NCBI GenBank assembly: GCA_002427615.1
Contig: DIFH01000007.1
Span: 1-13,229, forward strand
Reading direction: 5' to 3'
Length of the DNA: 13,229 bases
Source: Paludibacter sp. UBA5753
GTDB lineage: Bacteria; Bacteroidota; Bacteroidia; Bacteroidales; Paludibacteraceae
The notes beneath the pieces are model-generated. The model did not search any database and was not told the DNA's origin. It saw only the letters and a program-made list of their open reading frames with translations. Shown in pieces: positions 1 through 7,196 of this stretch (position 1 is its first letter; the number at the start of each line of letters is the position of its first letter). A program made the position numbers and the translations under genes.

Positions 1-29
1 AGGGTTCAATAACAACATATTATGATATT

Positions 30-130
30 GTTCAGCCCACTTCGGGGCTGGGGGTCTTGGTTTATTCAACATCCCCCAGTATCGCTACTCTCACTGGGGG
101 TTATTCACATTTAGCCACTCCGTGGCATAA
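30..130. repeat. REP-like cluster of three GC-rich hairpins
   Basis: Three perfect inverted repeats lie in tandem in an otherwise AT-rich gap. They are CAGCCC (33-38) with GGGCTG (45-50), CCCCCAGT (73-80) with ACTGGGGG (93-100), and GCCAC (114-118) with GTGGC (122-126). The linkers between stems resemble each other (TTATTCAACAT at 62-72, TTATTCACATT at 101-111), so the block is built from a repeated stem-plus-linker module. This architecture resembles the REP/BIME-type intergenic repeats of Bacteroidota, which in some genomes are associated with IS200-like REP transposases. No transposase gene is visible here. The assignment to a dispersed family is inference until other genomic copies are found. 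Confidence 0.6.
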
Positions 131-160
131 AATAGTTTTTCAACAGACCCTAATTAGCTG

Positions 161-253
161 ATGATAAAACAATTTTGCAGAACTTTCAGAGGCGGTGGTC
201 TTGATTTTTATTTGACCTGCTTAAAAATCAACGATTTTTATGTAAGTTTGTAG
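161..253 (+). CDS. possible 30-codon leader ORF with four Phe codons upstream of pheT
   Basis: An ATG at 161 opens a 30-residue ORF ending at TAG 251-253, 69 bases before the pheT start. Four of its 30 codons are Phe (residues 5, 9, 16 and 26). The stretch Asp-Phe-Tyr occurs twice (residues 15-17 and 25-27) because the DNA repeat GATTTTTA lies in frame. In E. coli the phe tRNA synthetase operon is controlled by a Phe-rich leader peptide, so the position is suggestive. Against it: the region is T-rich, so TTT codons arise easily; no strong terminator follows; and a good promoter -7 box (243-250) would start transcription downstream of this ORF. It is speculative. Confidence 0.2.
   Translation: MIKQFCRTFRGGGLDFYLTCLKINDFYVSL
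203..240. repeat. alternating inverted repeats in the pheT leader or promoter
   Basis: The 8-mer GATTTTTA occurs at 203-210 and again at 233-240, with its exact reverse complement TAAAAATC between them at 222-229. The middle copy can pair with either flank but not both, giving two mutually exclusive AT-only hairpins (loops of 11 and 3 bases). The block lies immediately upstream of a candidate -7 box at 243-250. As DNA it could therefore be an operator, or as RNA part of a leader switch. Which of these applies, if either, cannot be decided from sequence. Confidence 0.4.
243..250 (+). promoter_or_regulatory. candidate -7 promoter box for pheT
   Basis: TAAGTTTG matches the Bacteroidota primary sigma factor -7 consensus TAnnTTTG exactly, 72 bases before the pheT start. 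No TTTG-type -33 element lies at the usual spacing of about 19 bases; the nearest TTTG (211-214) is too far upstream. Support therefore rests on the -7 box and its position alone. If used, transcription would begin near 256 and leave a leader of about 65 bases. Confidence 0.4.
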
Positions 254-322
254 CTTCAAAAAAAATGACTCAATTTAACACAATTGCATCGCATTACAAT
301 TGAGAATTAAACAATTGACTTT

Positions 323-2782
323 ATGAACATATCGTATAACTGGCTGAAACAATACATTAATGTTGACGTTGAGCCCGTAGAATTAGGAAAAGCGCTTACC
401 TCTATCGGGTTGGAAGTGGGCGGAGTGGAAGAAGTTCAAACCGTAAAAGGCGGACTGGAAGGATTGGTTATCGGTGAGGTGCTAACTTGCACTAACCATG
501 AAAATTCCGACCACCTACATGTTACCACCGTCAATGTCGGCGACGAAGAACCTCTGCAGATTGTATGCGGCGCCCCAAACGTGGCTGCCGGACAAAAAGT
601 GATAGTGGCAACTGTGGGAACAAAACTTTATTCGGGCGAAGAAAGTTTCATCATCAAACGTTCTAAAATTCGTGGCGTAGAATCAATGGGAATGATTTGC
701 GCCGAAGACGAAATCGGGATCGGAACCAGCCACGAAGGTATTATCGTTTTGCCTGCCGAAGCACAGGTTGGTACTTTAGCCAAAGATTATTACGGTATTA
801 AAAGCGACTATCTGATTGAGGTAGATATAACTCCCAATCGGGTAGATGCTGCTTCGCATTACGGAGTAGCTCGCGATTTGGCTGCTTATTTTGCATTGAA
901 AAATCCTTCGGTAAAACTCACCAAACCGTCGGTGGATGCTTTTGCCGTTCAAAATACAAATCTGACCATTCCCGTAACAATTGAAAATCCGGAAGCTTGT
1001 CCGCGTTATTCGGCTGTGACTATCTCCGGTGTAACAGTTACCGAATCGCCCGATTGGTTGAAAAATGCCCTGCTGGTTATTGGACTTCGACCCATCAATA
1101 ATATTGTGGACGTTACCAATTACGTACTTCATGAACTGGGGCAACCACTTCATGCTTTCGATGCCGACAAAATTACAGGCGGCGAAGTCCGCGTAAAATG
1201 TATGCCCGAAGGAACAACCTTCGTAACACTCGATGGCATTGAACGGAAACTGAACGCCGCCGATTTAATGATTTGCAATGCCGAAGCGCCTATGTGTATC
1301 GGAGGCGTATTTGGAGGCTTGGATTCGGGAGTTACCGGAACCACTCAAAACGTATTTTTGGAAAGCGCTTATTTCAATCCGGTTTCTATTCGTAAAACGG
1401 CTCGTCGTCACGGACTGAACACCGATGCTTCGTTTCGCTTCGAACGCGGTTGCGACCCTACAAATACTGTTTATGTATTAAAACGCTGCGCTTTGTTGAT
1501 TCAAAAAGTGGCAGGCGGACAAATCTCGAGTGAGATTGTGGACGTTTACCCTAACAAAGTGAAACCTTTCGAGGTGAAAATTTCGTTACAAAAAATCAAT
1601 TCACTCATTGGCAAAGAAATCGGCAAAGAAAATATTGAAACCATTCTCGGCGCGCTCGAAATGGAAATTGTGAGTCGTACCGACGAAGGTTATGTGCTTC
1701 ACGTCCCCACCTACCGTGTGGATGTACAACGCGATGTGGATGTAATCGAAGATATACTGCGTATTTATGGTTACAACAACGTGGAAATAGGTGAAAAACT
1801 GATGTCGAACCTCAGCTACAGCTTGAAACCCGACAGTCATAAACTGCAAAATCTGATTGCCGAACAACTGACTGCCCAAGGATTCAACGAAATATTGAAC
1901 AATTCGCTCACCAAAGGCGGATATTATAGCGATCTGACTTCATTCCCGGCAGCTCACAGCGTGAAAATTATCAACTCTCTGAGTTCCGACCTGAATGTTA
2001 TGCGCCAGACCTTGCTTTTTGGCGGATTGGAAAACATCAACCGCAACATAAATCGGAAAAATGCAGATTTGAAATTTTACGAATTCGGAAACTGTTATTA
2101 TTATCATGGCGAAAACCAAAAAGAAGACGAAACCCTGGCGGCTTATTCCGAAGATTACCATTTGGGACTGTGGCTTACCGGCAATAAATACGGGCAATCG
2201 TGGACTACGCCCGATCAGAAAACAAGCATTTACGAGTTGAAGGCTTATATCGAAAATATCTTCCGTCGGTTTGGTTTCAATTTGCGTAAATTGGTTACAG
2301 GCGAATATGCCGACGATTTGCTAAGTCAAGCCTTGACCGTTTACAGTCCGCTCGGCAACAAGCTGGCAGTTTATGGCATTGTTCACCCAAAAATTCGCAA
2401 ATTAATGGACATTGACCAGGAAGTTTTTTATGCCGACCTGAACTGGGACGCTCTTCTTGCAGAATTGGGAAATTATAAAATTCAATATTCCGAAATATCA
2501 AAATATCCCGAAGTAAAACGCGATTTAGCCCTGTTACTCGACAAGAACGTAACTTTTGCCGAAATAGAAAAAATAGCTTACGAAACCGAACGCAAATTAC
2601 TGAAAAAAGTAACGTTGTTCGACGTGTATGAAGGCAAAAACTTAGAAGCCGGTAAAAAATCGTACGCTGTAAACTTTTTATTGCAGGATGAAACTAAAAC
2701 GCTTACCGACAATCAGATTGATTCCATCATGAAAAAACTGTCAGGTAATTTTGAAAACAAACTGGGAGCAAAATTACGATGA
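323..2782 (+). CDS. pheT: phenylalanine--tRNA ligase beta subunit
   Basis: This is the beta chain of cytoplasmic phenylalanyl-tRNA synthetase, which with PheS forms the alpha2-beta2 enzyme that charges tRNA-Phe using ATP. At 819 residues it is full length for a bacterial PheT. Recognisable parts in order are an N-terminal segment (1-38), an EMAP-like tRNA-binding OB fold (about 40-150), the B3/B4 region (about 225-390, with the conserved stretch around SFRFERGCDP at 370-379) that in the family holds the editing site, the B5 domain (about 410-485, ending in the VDVQRDVDVIEDILRIYGYN-type motif), a catalytic-like core, and a C-terminal FDX-ACB anticodon-binding domain (about 725-819). The ATG at 323 is preceded by an A-rich stretch without Shine-Dalgarno, normal for Bacteroidota, and the protein begins as PheT proteins do. 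pheS is not in the window, so the genes are split, as in many Bacteroidales. Identification is secure. Confidence 0.98.
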   Translation: MNISYNWLKQYINVDVEPVELGKALTSIGLEVGGVEEVQTVKGGLEGLVIGEVLTCTNHENSDHLHVTTVNVGDEEPLQIVCGAPNVAAGQKVIVATVGTKLYSGEESFIIKRSKIRGVESMGMICAEDEIGIGTSHEGIIVLPAEAQVGTLAKDYYGIKSDYLIEVDITPNRVDAASHYGVARDLAAYFALKNPSVKLTKPSVDAFAVQNTNLTIPVTIENPEACPRYSAVTISGVTVTESPDWLKNALLVIGLRPINNIVDVTNYVLHELGQPLHAFDADKITGGEVRVKCMPEGTTFVTLDGIERKLNAADLMICNAEAPMCIGGVFGGLDSGVTGTTQNVFLESAYFNPVSIRKTARRHGLNTDASFRFERGCDPTNTVYVLKRCALLIQKVAGGQISSEIVDVYPNKVKPFEVKISLQKINSLIGKEIGKENIETILGALEMEIVSRTDEGYVLHVPTYRVDVQRDVDVIEDILRIYGYNNVEIGEKLMSNLSYSLKPDSHKLQNLIAEQLTAQGFNEILNNSLTKGGYYSDLTSFPAAHSVKIINSLSSDLNVMRQTLLFGGLENINRNINRKNADLKFYEFGNCYYYHGENQKEDETLAAYSEDYHLGLWLTGNKYGQSWTTPDQKTSIYELKAYIENIFRRFGFNLRKLVTGEYADDLLSQALTVYSPLGNKLAVYGIVHPKIRKLMDIDQEVFYADLNWDALLAELGNYKIQYSEISKYPEVKRDLALLLDKNVTFAEIEKIAYETERKLLKKVTLFDVYEGKNLEAGKKSYAVNFLLQDETKTLTDNQIDSIMKKLSGNFENKLGAKLR

Positions 2783-2785
2783 TAC

Positions 2786-2813
2786 CTCCCCTATCCCCCC
2801 TCCAAAAGAGGGG
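2786..2813 (+). repeat. left copy of an inverted intergenic repeat, hairpin-forming
   Basis: Just after the pheT stop, CCCCTC (2797-2802) and GAGGGG (2808-2813) form a 6-bp hairpin with a CAAAA loop. Flanking CTCCC (2786-2790) can pair with GGGAG (2821-2825), extending the stem imperfectly. The unit is the reverse complement of the copy at 2939-2964: 22 of 26 aligned bases match, with one 2-base indel. It may act as a terminator-like structure for pheT, but the bases after the stem are A-rich rather than T-rich, so a classical intrinsic terminator is not supported. Confidence 0.6.
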
Positions 2814-2938
2814 AAAAGATGGGAGAATGAAACTATTTATATTTAACAGAAAAATTGAGTATCCGTTTTCATAGAAATACAAAAAGGATTTCAATACAAT
2901 ATTGTTCTAAGAAAAAAAATTTGATTTTACAAAATATT

Positions 2939-2964
2939 CTCCTCTTTTGGAGAGGTTAGGAGAG
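2939..2964 (-). repeat. right copy of the inverted intergenic repeat, abutting the next start codon
   Basis: This copy reads CTCCTCTTTTGGAGAGG followed by TTAGGAGAG and is the inverse of the unit at 2786-2813. CCTC (2941-2944) can pair with GAGG (2952-2955), giving a short stem. It ends four bases before the ATG at 2969, so its AGGAGAG (2958-2964) sits where a Shine-Dalgarno sequence would be. The two copies bound about 125 bases of AT-rich, non-coding DNA. Confidence 0.6.
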
Positions 2965-2968
2965 ATAT

Positions 2969-4207
2969 ATGGACGAAGAACTTTCATTAAACGGAAAAAT
3001 ACTGCATACCGGTTATGCAAAAGCCGATGCCTACAATGCTTTGAGTATGCCTGTTTACAATTCGGCAGCTTATGAGTTTGAAACCGCCGAGCAAATGGAA
3101 CTGGCATTCACAGGCAAAGTTGCCGATCACACTTACTCGCGTATTACCAATCCGACAGTACAATATTTCGAAGACCGTGTAAAAACGATAAGTGGAGCGT
3201 ATAGCGTAACTGCCTTAAATTCAGGAATGGCTGCCATCTCAAACGCCATCATCAGCATTGCGCAAACGGGAAGCAATATAGTAACTTCACGTCATTTATT
3301 CGGAAACACTTATTCTTTTTTCGCCTCTACCATGGCTGCTTTTGGAGTTGAAACAAGGTTTTGCGATTTGACTAATCCTGATGAAGTGGAAGCGCAAATT
3401 GATGAAAACACTTGTGCTGTATTTTTAGAAATCATAACCAACCCGCAAATGGAAGTTGTTGATTTGAAAGTAATTTCATCAATTTGCAAACAAAAAGGAA
3501 TTCCATTGATTGCAGATACCACCATTGTTCCGTTTTGTGCTTTTAATGCACAGAAATTTGGGGTGGATATCGAAATCGTTTCAAGCACAAAATATATTTC
3601 AGGAGGAGCAACAAGTTTGGGAGGATTAATTTTGGATTATGGTAATTTCGACTGGATAGCATCGCCTAAATTGCATTCTATAGCCAAAGAATCCGGCAAG
3701 GCAGCATTTACAGCCAAATTACGTAAAGAAATTCATCGTAATCTGGGCGCTTATATGACTCCTCAAGTAGCTTATATGCAAACCCTGGGGCTGGAAACCT
3801 TATCACTACGTTACGAAAAAGCCACAAGAACTTGCATGGAATTAGTGAAGTTAGTTGAGAAACTTCCTGCTGTAGAATCGGTTAATTACACCGGTTTGCC
3901 TACAAGTAAATACTACGAACTTAGCAAAAAGCAGTTTGGTGAATATCCCGGAGCCATGTTCACTTTCGATCTGGCTTCGCGTGAAGCTTGTTTCAGTTTT
4001 ATGAATAAACTAAAACTCATTAAACGCGCCACCAATCTATTCGACAATAAAACATTAGCCATTCACCCCGCCAGCACCATATTTGGAACATTTACATCCG
4101 AAATAAAAAAGCTGATGAATGTTTCGGAGAAAACTATCCGTATTTCAGTCGGACTTGAAGAAGTAACCGATTTAATTACCGATTTTGAACAGGCTCTGAA
4201 ACAATAA
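2969..4207 (+). CDS. Cys/Met metabolism PLP-dependent enzyme (O-acetylhomoserine sulfhydrylase or methionine gamma-lyase type)
   Basis: This 412-residue protein belongs to the Cys/Met metabolism PLP-dependent enzymes (fold type I), cytoplasmic tetramers that act at the gamma carbon of homoserine-derived substrates. Visible features are the YSRITNPT motif (56-63) contributing Tyr/Arg to the cofactor phosphate site of the neighbouring subunit, the SGMAAI segment (85-90), the cofactor-ring aspartate D183 in ADTT, the Schiff-base lysine K208 in SSTKYISGG, and the C-terminal HPASTI motif (366-371) followed by IRISVGLEEVTDLI. HPAST is more typical of O-acetylhomoserine sulfhydrylases and gamma-lyases than of cystathionine beta-lyases. 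The likely role is homocysteine or methionine metabolism, but synthesis and breakdown cannot be told apart from motifs, so no gene symbol is given. The ATG at 2969 is chosen because the N-terminus then matches the family (LHTGYAKADAYNALSMPVYN). It stands alone, closed by a terminator. Confidence 0.9.
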   Translation: MDEELSLNGKILHTGYAKADAYNALSMPVYNSAAYEFETAEQMELAFTGKVADHTYSRITNPTVQYFEDRVKTISGAYSVTALNSGMAAISNAIISIAQTGSNIVTSRHLFGNTYSFFASTMAAFGVETRFCDLTNPDEVEAQIDENTCAVFLEIITNPQMEVVDLKVISSICKQKGIPLIADTTIVPFCAFNAQKFGVDIEIVSSTKYISGGATSLGGLILDYGNFDWIASPKLHSIAKESGKAAFTAKLRKEIHRNLGAYMTPQVAYMQTLGLETLSLRYEKATRTCMELVKLVEKLPAVESVNYTGLPTSKYYELSKKQFGEYPGAMFTFDLASREACFSFMNKLKLIKRATNLFDNKTLAIHPASTIFGTFTSEIKKLMNVSEKTIRISVGLEEVTDLITDFEQALKQ

Positions 4208-4228
4208 TAATCCACAATCGATATACCC

Positions 4229-4266
4229 AAAGGCTCAAAAGTAAAAAATCACTTTTGAGCCTTTTT
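4229..4266 (+). terminator. intrinsic terminator between convergent genes
   Basis: AAAGGCTCAAAAGT (4229-4242) pairs perfectly over 14 bp with ACTTTTGAGCCTTT (4251-4264), with an 8-base A-rich loop, and is followed by T-rich sequence (TTTTTCTTT, 4262-4270). It lies 21 bases after the stop of the PLP enzyme gene. On the minus strand the same stem is preceded by an A run but followed by only three Ts, so it may also terminate the opposing operon, less efficiently. Confidence 0.93.
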
Positions 4267-4308
4267 CTTTGCAAAACATAAAACTATTTTTTATAAAAAA
4301 CCGAGATA

Positions 4309-5772
4309 TTATTCCTCATTCCATTTTTTTACAATATCAATAAACTTACTGCGGTATTCGTTCGGATCGAACGATTTAGCTGTGGATCCAAGGTTGAGTA
4401 CCATTGTTTTATTAGCTGTTCCTTTATATTCCGATTGTTTCAGTATCAGACCGAAAGCAGTGAGCGATGCTGCAAAACGCATATTTTCGGAAGCCGATGC
4501 AATAGCGACAGGAATAGATTTAATTTCATGTTGCAATAATCTGCTTTCGGTTTCGTTTGGTTTTTTATAACGGAAATCGAACTGGGCATATTTTCCGGCT
4601 GACAAATTAGTGGTTAACACCACTTCATAAAGCGCTGTGATGGTTTGCGATGAACCAATTTCGCCTGCATCTGTAGAGTCATTTTCAAAATCTTCTTCGT
4701 TCAGCGAACGGTTTTCGTAACCAATCAAGCGGTACGAACTTACTTTATCGGGATTGAATGTTATCTGAATTTTTGAATCCTTGGCAACCGTATAAAACTT
4801 TGCCTTCTCATTTATAAAAATCTTAATCAATTCATCGGCGCTGTCGATATATTCGTAGTTTCCATTGCCTTTATTGGCAATTTGTTCCATCATGTGATCG
4901 TTCAGGTTCCCGGTTCCCACACCCAAAACAGTGAGATAAACGCCACTTTCTCTTTTTTGTTCAACCAGTTCAACCAGTTCATCGGTTGAAGATGGACCCA
5001 CATTAAAATCGCCATCCGAACCAATAATAATCCGGTTATTTCCGTTAGGTATAAAGTTTTCGAGTGCAATTTCATAAGCCGTGATCAAGCCTTTTGCTCC
5101 GGCAGTGGAACCGCCTGCGCCTAATTTATCGATGGCTTTTTTGATTTTCGTTTTATTATCGCCATTCGTCGATTGCAGCAACACAGCGGCATCGCCGGCG
5201 TAGGTTACAATGGCTACTTTATCGTTATCGCGAAGCTGATCAGTCATTAATTTGAATCCCGATTTCAGTACTTCAAGTTTGTCGGGCGAACTCATGGAAC
5301 CCGAAACATCAATCAGAAAAACATAATTTGAATTGGGTAATTCGCTATCAGGAATTGTTTTACCTTTCATACCCACGCGGATAAGATGATGCTCGGCATT
5401 CCAGGGGCACACGGCTATCTCTGAATTCAAGGCGACATTTTCGTCCGTAACAGGCTCGGCATAATCGAAAGTAAAATAATTGATAAATTCTTCGATACGT
5501 ACTGCCGCTTTCGGCGGAGTTTGTCCTAAATACATGAACCTGCGCATATTGGCATACGCGCCTCCATCGGCATCCACCGAGAAAGTTGAAACAGGCTGAT
5601 CGCTCACATTAACAAAAGGATTTTCATCGTATTCTTTATATTTTTCGCTCGAAACCTGCTCAGTTCCATTCTCGTATAAATAAAAACCTGAATATGAATC
5701 ATTATAGCTCTCACAACCTGAAAATAAAACTGCCAATAAGATAATAAAACTAAATTTTCCAATTGTTTTCAT
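4309..5772 (-). CDS. von Willebrand factor A domain lipoprotein, YfbK-like
   Basis: This 487-residue protein starts with a lipoprotein signal (hydrophobic stretch 7-17, LFSGC with lipidated Cys20), so it is probably anchored to a membrane facing the periplasm or surface. After it come a vWF_A N-terminal YfbK-type region (about 50-105, NPFVNVSDQPVSTFSVDADG), a VWA domain (about 149-320) and a C-terminal DUF3520-like region (about 325-485, with SQTITALYEV at 375-384). The metal-ion-dependent adhesion site is intact: D155-x-S157-x-S159, T223, and D253 in SDGD. This implies divalent-metal-dependent ligand binding. The ligand is unknown. Compared with many Bacteroidota homologues there is no N-terminal carboxypeptidase-like or TonB-plug domain. 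It is the last gene of a three-gene minus-strand unit, 36 bases after the small lipoprotein gene. The family is clear; the function is not. Confidence 0.92.
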   Translation of the reverse strand: MKTIGKFSFIILLAVLFSGCESYNDSYSGFYLYENGTEQVSSEKYKEYDENPFVNVSDQPVSTFSVDADGGAYANMRRFMYLGQTPPKAAVRIEEFINYFTFDYAEPVTDENVALNSEIAVCPWNAEHHLIRVGMKGKTIPDSELPNSNYVFLIDVSGSMSSPDKLEVLKSGFKLMTDQLRDNDKVAIVTYAGDAAVLLQSTNGDNKTKIKKAIDKLGAGGSTAGAKGLITAYEIALENFIPNGNNRIIIGSDGDFNVGPSSTDELVELVEQKRESGVYLTVLGVGTGNLNDHMMEQIANKGNGNYEYIDSADELIKIFINEKAKFYTVAKDSKIQITFNPDKVSSYRLIGYENRSLNEEDFENDSTDAGEIGSSQTITALYEVVLTTNLSAGKYAQFDFRYKKPNETESRLLQHEIKSIPVAIASASENMRFAASLTAFGLILKQSEYKGTANKTMVLNLGSTAKSFDPNEYRSKFIDIVKKWNEE

Positions 5773-5808
5773 AAACTTATGTAGTTATGTTAATAAAAAA
5801 TTTCGTGA

Positions 5809-6408
5809 TCAATAATTATAAAAATTCTCGTAACCAATTCCTAAATCAAACCGGCCATTGGTAATGGCAACCGGCTCGTTGCCAAAGAACGTTTTGAATT
5901 TAAAAGTTCCCGATATAATTGTTTTGGTATATACTTTATCAATATATAAATTTTGTACTCGTTTAAAATAAATTTCCCCTTCAATAATTTTAAGCACGGT
6001 GGAAGTCATACCTTCGATTAAAGTTACACGGCAGTTTTCATCTTTTAAATTCACAACCGAATCGTTCAACGAAATTAAATCGGAATAATTGGCAGGGGCA
6101 TAACCAATTAGTTCGATTTTAAGCAATACATTCCTTTGATTCATCGAACCATTTAAATACAAATTAAAGGTATCAGGATGAACAATAATTTTAGCCGGCA
6201 AATCGTTGTAAGTCGAAACAAATACGTTTCGATCAATGTATGCTCCGAAAGTGTTGTAGCCCCATTCGGAATAGATGGGTAGACCCGGAAAATCAGTATC
6301 CTCGATAAACACCGTTTTCGACAATTCGAAATCTTGTGATGCACAGGATGTAAAAAAGACAGCGATAACAATTAGCAGTGCTGAAATATATTTCCTCATA
6401 TTCGACAT
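5809..6408 (-). CDS. hypothetical lipoprotein of a Bacteroidota type
   Basis: I do not recognise a characterised family. The 199-residue product has a lipoprotein signal: basic MRKY (4-7), a hydrophobic stretch, then FFTSC with probable lipidated Cys22. The mature part is rich in beta-prone residues without further membrane segments. It ends with a segment (SGTFKFKTFF... then ITNGRFDLGI) that resembles the C-termini of small Bacteroidota lipoproteins of the DUF6252 kind, a weak resemblance from memory. Met4 (position 6399) is an equally good start and gives a more usual signal peptide. The gene lies 17 bases after the barrel gene and 36 bases before the VWA gene, so it is almost certainly co-transcribed with both. 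A role as accessory lipoprotein of the same envelope assembly is inference. Confidence 0.75.
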   Translation of the reverse strand: MSNMRKYISALLIVIAVFFTSCASQDFELSKTVFIEDTDFPGLPIYSEWGYNTFGAYIDRNVFVSTYNDLPAKIIVHPDTFNLYLNGSMNQRNVLLKIELIGYAPANYSDLISLNDSVVNLKDENCRVTLIEGMTSTVLKIIEGEIYFKRVQNLYIDKVYTKTIISGTFKFKTFFGNEPVAITNGRFDLGIGYENFYNY

Positions 6409-6425
6409 TTTTAAAATTTACGTTT

Positions 6426-7196
6426 TTATTTGAAAGGCAAATTAACTGAGAACTGAATTCCGGAGAATTCATCCATATTCACCAAAGTTGAGTTATTTGA
6501 AGTAAGAAAAAACGAAGGGAGAAGCAACTCTATGTTCAGTTTTAATTTTTTCAAGGTATCAATATTCACCCCAACAGAATTATATAGTACTGAATAGTAA
6601 GTATTTGATCTTATATCCAAATCGCCAATTATATCCTGCTTATATATATCCATGGCATTATCTTTAAAATCAATGCTTGTGTTGGTGTTCAGCTTAAAAC
6701 TGAATTCGGTACCAACCTTTAAATAAAACGAAATATTTCTGATAGAAAAAGGGCTGATTTTAAGCTCAAAGGGAAGACCGAGATAATTTGATGTTTCGTT
6801 GATATTTTTCACCCTGGCATATTCGGTATTTGTGTTTTCGCTGTTGTATCTTAAAAAGAAATAACCGCCCTGGTCGGCATTTGCTTTCGACAAATCGGCA
6901 AAAAGGTTCGTAAATCTCAATCCCGAACTCACCGACATTTTGTTTTTGAAAAAGCTGTATTCCGGCTTAACGCCAAAAAATACGACAGTATTATCTATGT
7001 AAACGTAATTACTGTTATAACCATCATAATAATACGATCCAACATCTTGACGGACAGGCCAATTATCACTCAAAGTTGAATTTACGGTATTCGAACCAAA
7101 TTCTAAATTAACCGAAAACGGATTAGAATCCTGGGCAAACAAAAAACACACATTGACTATGAACAGAAGTAGGAGAAATATCTTTTTTGATCTCAT
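6426..7196 (-). CDS. secreted protein, probable outer-membrane beta-barrel
   Basis: This 256-residue product has a clear signal peptide (MRSKK, then a hydrophobic run to about residue 20), with probable signal peptidase I cleavage after FAQ (residues 20-22). The rest alternates polar and hydrophobic residues rich in Tyr, Phe, Asn and Ser, with repeated short strands (for example SSGLRFTNLF, FYLKVGTEFSFKL, GIQFSVNLPFK). It has no long hydrophobic helix, as expected of an outer-membrane beta-barrel. The size and style resemble Bacteroidota porin-like barrels (OMP_b-brl families), but I cannot assign one. It is the first gene of the minus-strand unit with the lipoprotein and VWA genes. I found no convincing TAnnTTTG promoter box in front of it. 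Protein class is fairly sure; function is unknown. Confidence 0.75.
   Translation of the reverse strand: MRSKKIFLLLLFIVNVCFLFAQDSNPFSVNLEFGSNTVNSTLSDNWPVRQDVGSYYYDGYNSNYVYIDNTVVFFGVKPEYSFFKNKMSVSSGLRFTNLFADLSKANADQGGYFFLRYNSENTNTEYARVKNINETSNYLGLPFELKISPFSIRNISFYLKVGTEFSFKLNTNTSIDFKDNAMDIYKQDIIGDLDIRSNTYYSVLYNSVGVNIDTLKKLKLNIELLLPSFFLTSNNSTLVNMDEFSGIQFSVNLPFK

Noticed and set aside
130..322. T-box or classical terminator-based attenuator upstream of pheT
   Set aside because: No T-box specifier/antiterminator consensus and no GC-rich stem with a T run is present in this stretch; only AT-rich alternative pairings are seen.
2786..2825. Intrinsic terminator of pheT
   Set aside because: The stem is real but is followed by A-rich, not T-rich, sequence; it is better explained as one end of an inverted repeat pair.
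4957..4982. Tandem 9-base repeat in the VWA gene
   Set aside because: Two copies only, encoding a Glu-Leu-Val repeat inside a helix of the VWA domain; ordinary coding sequence.
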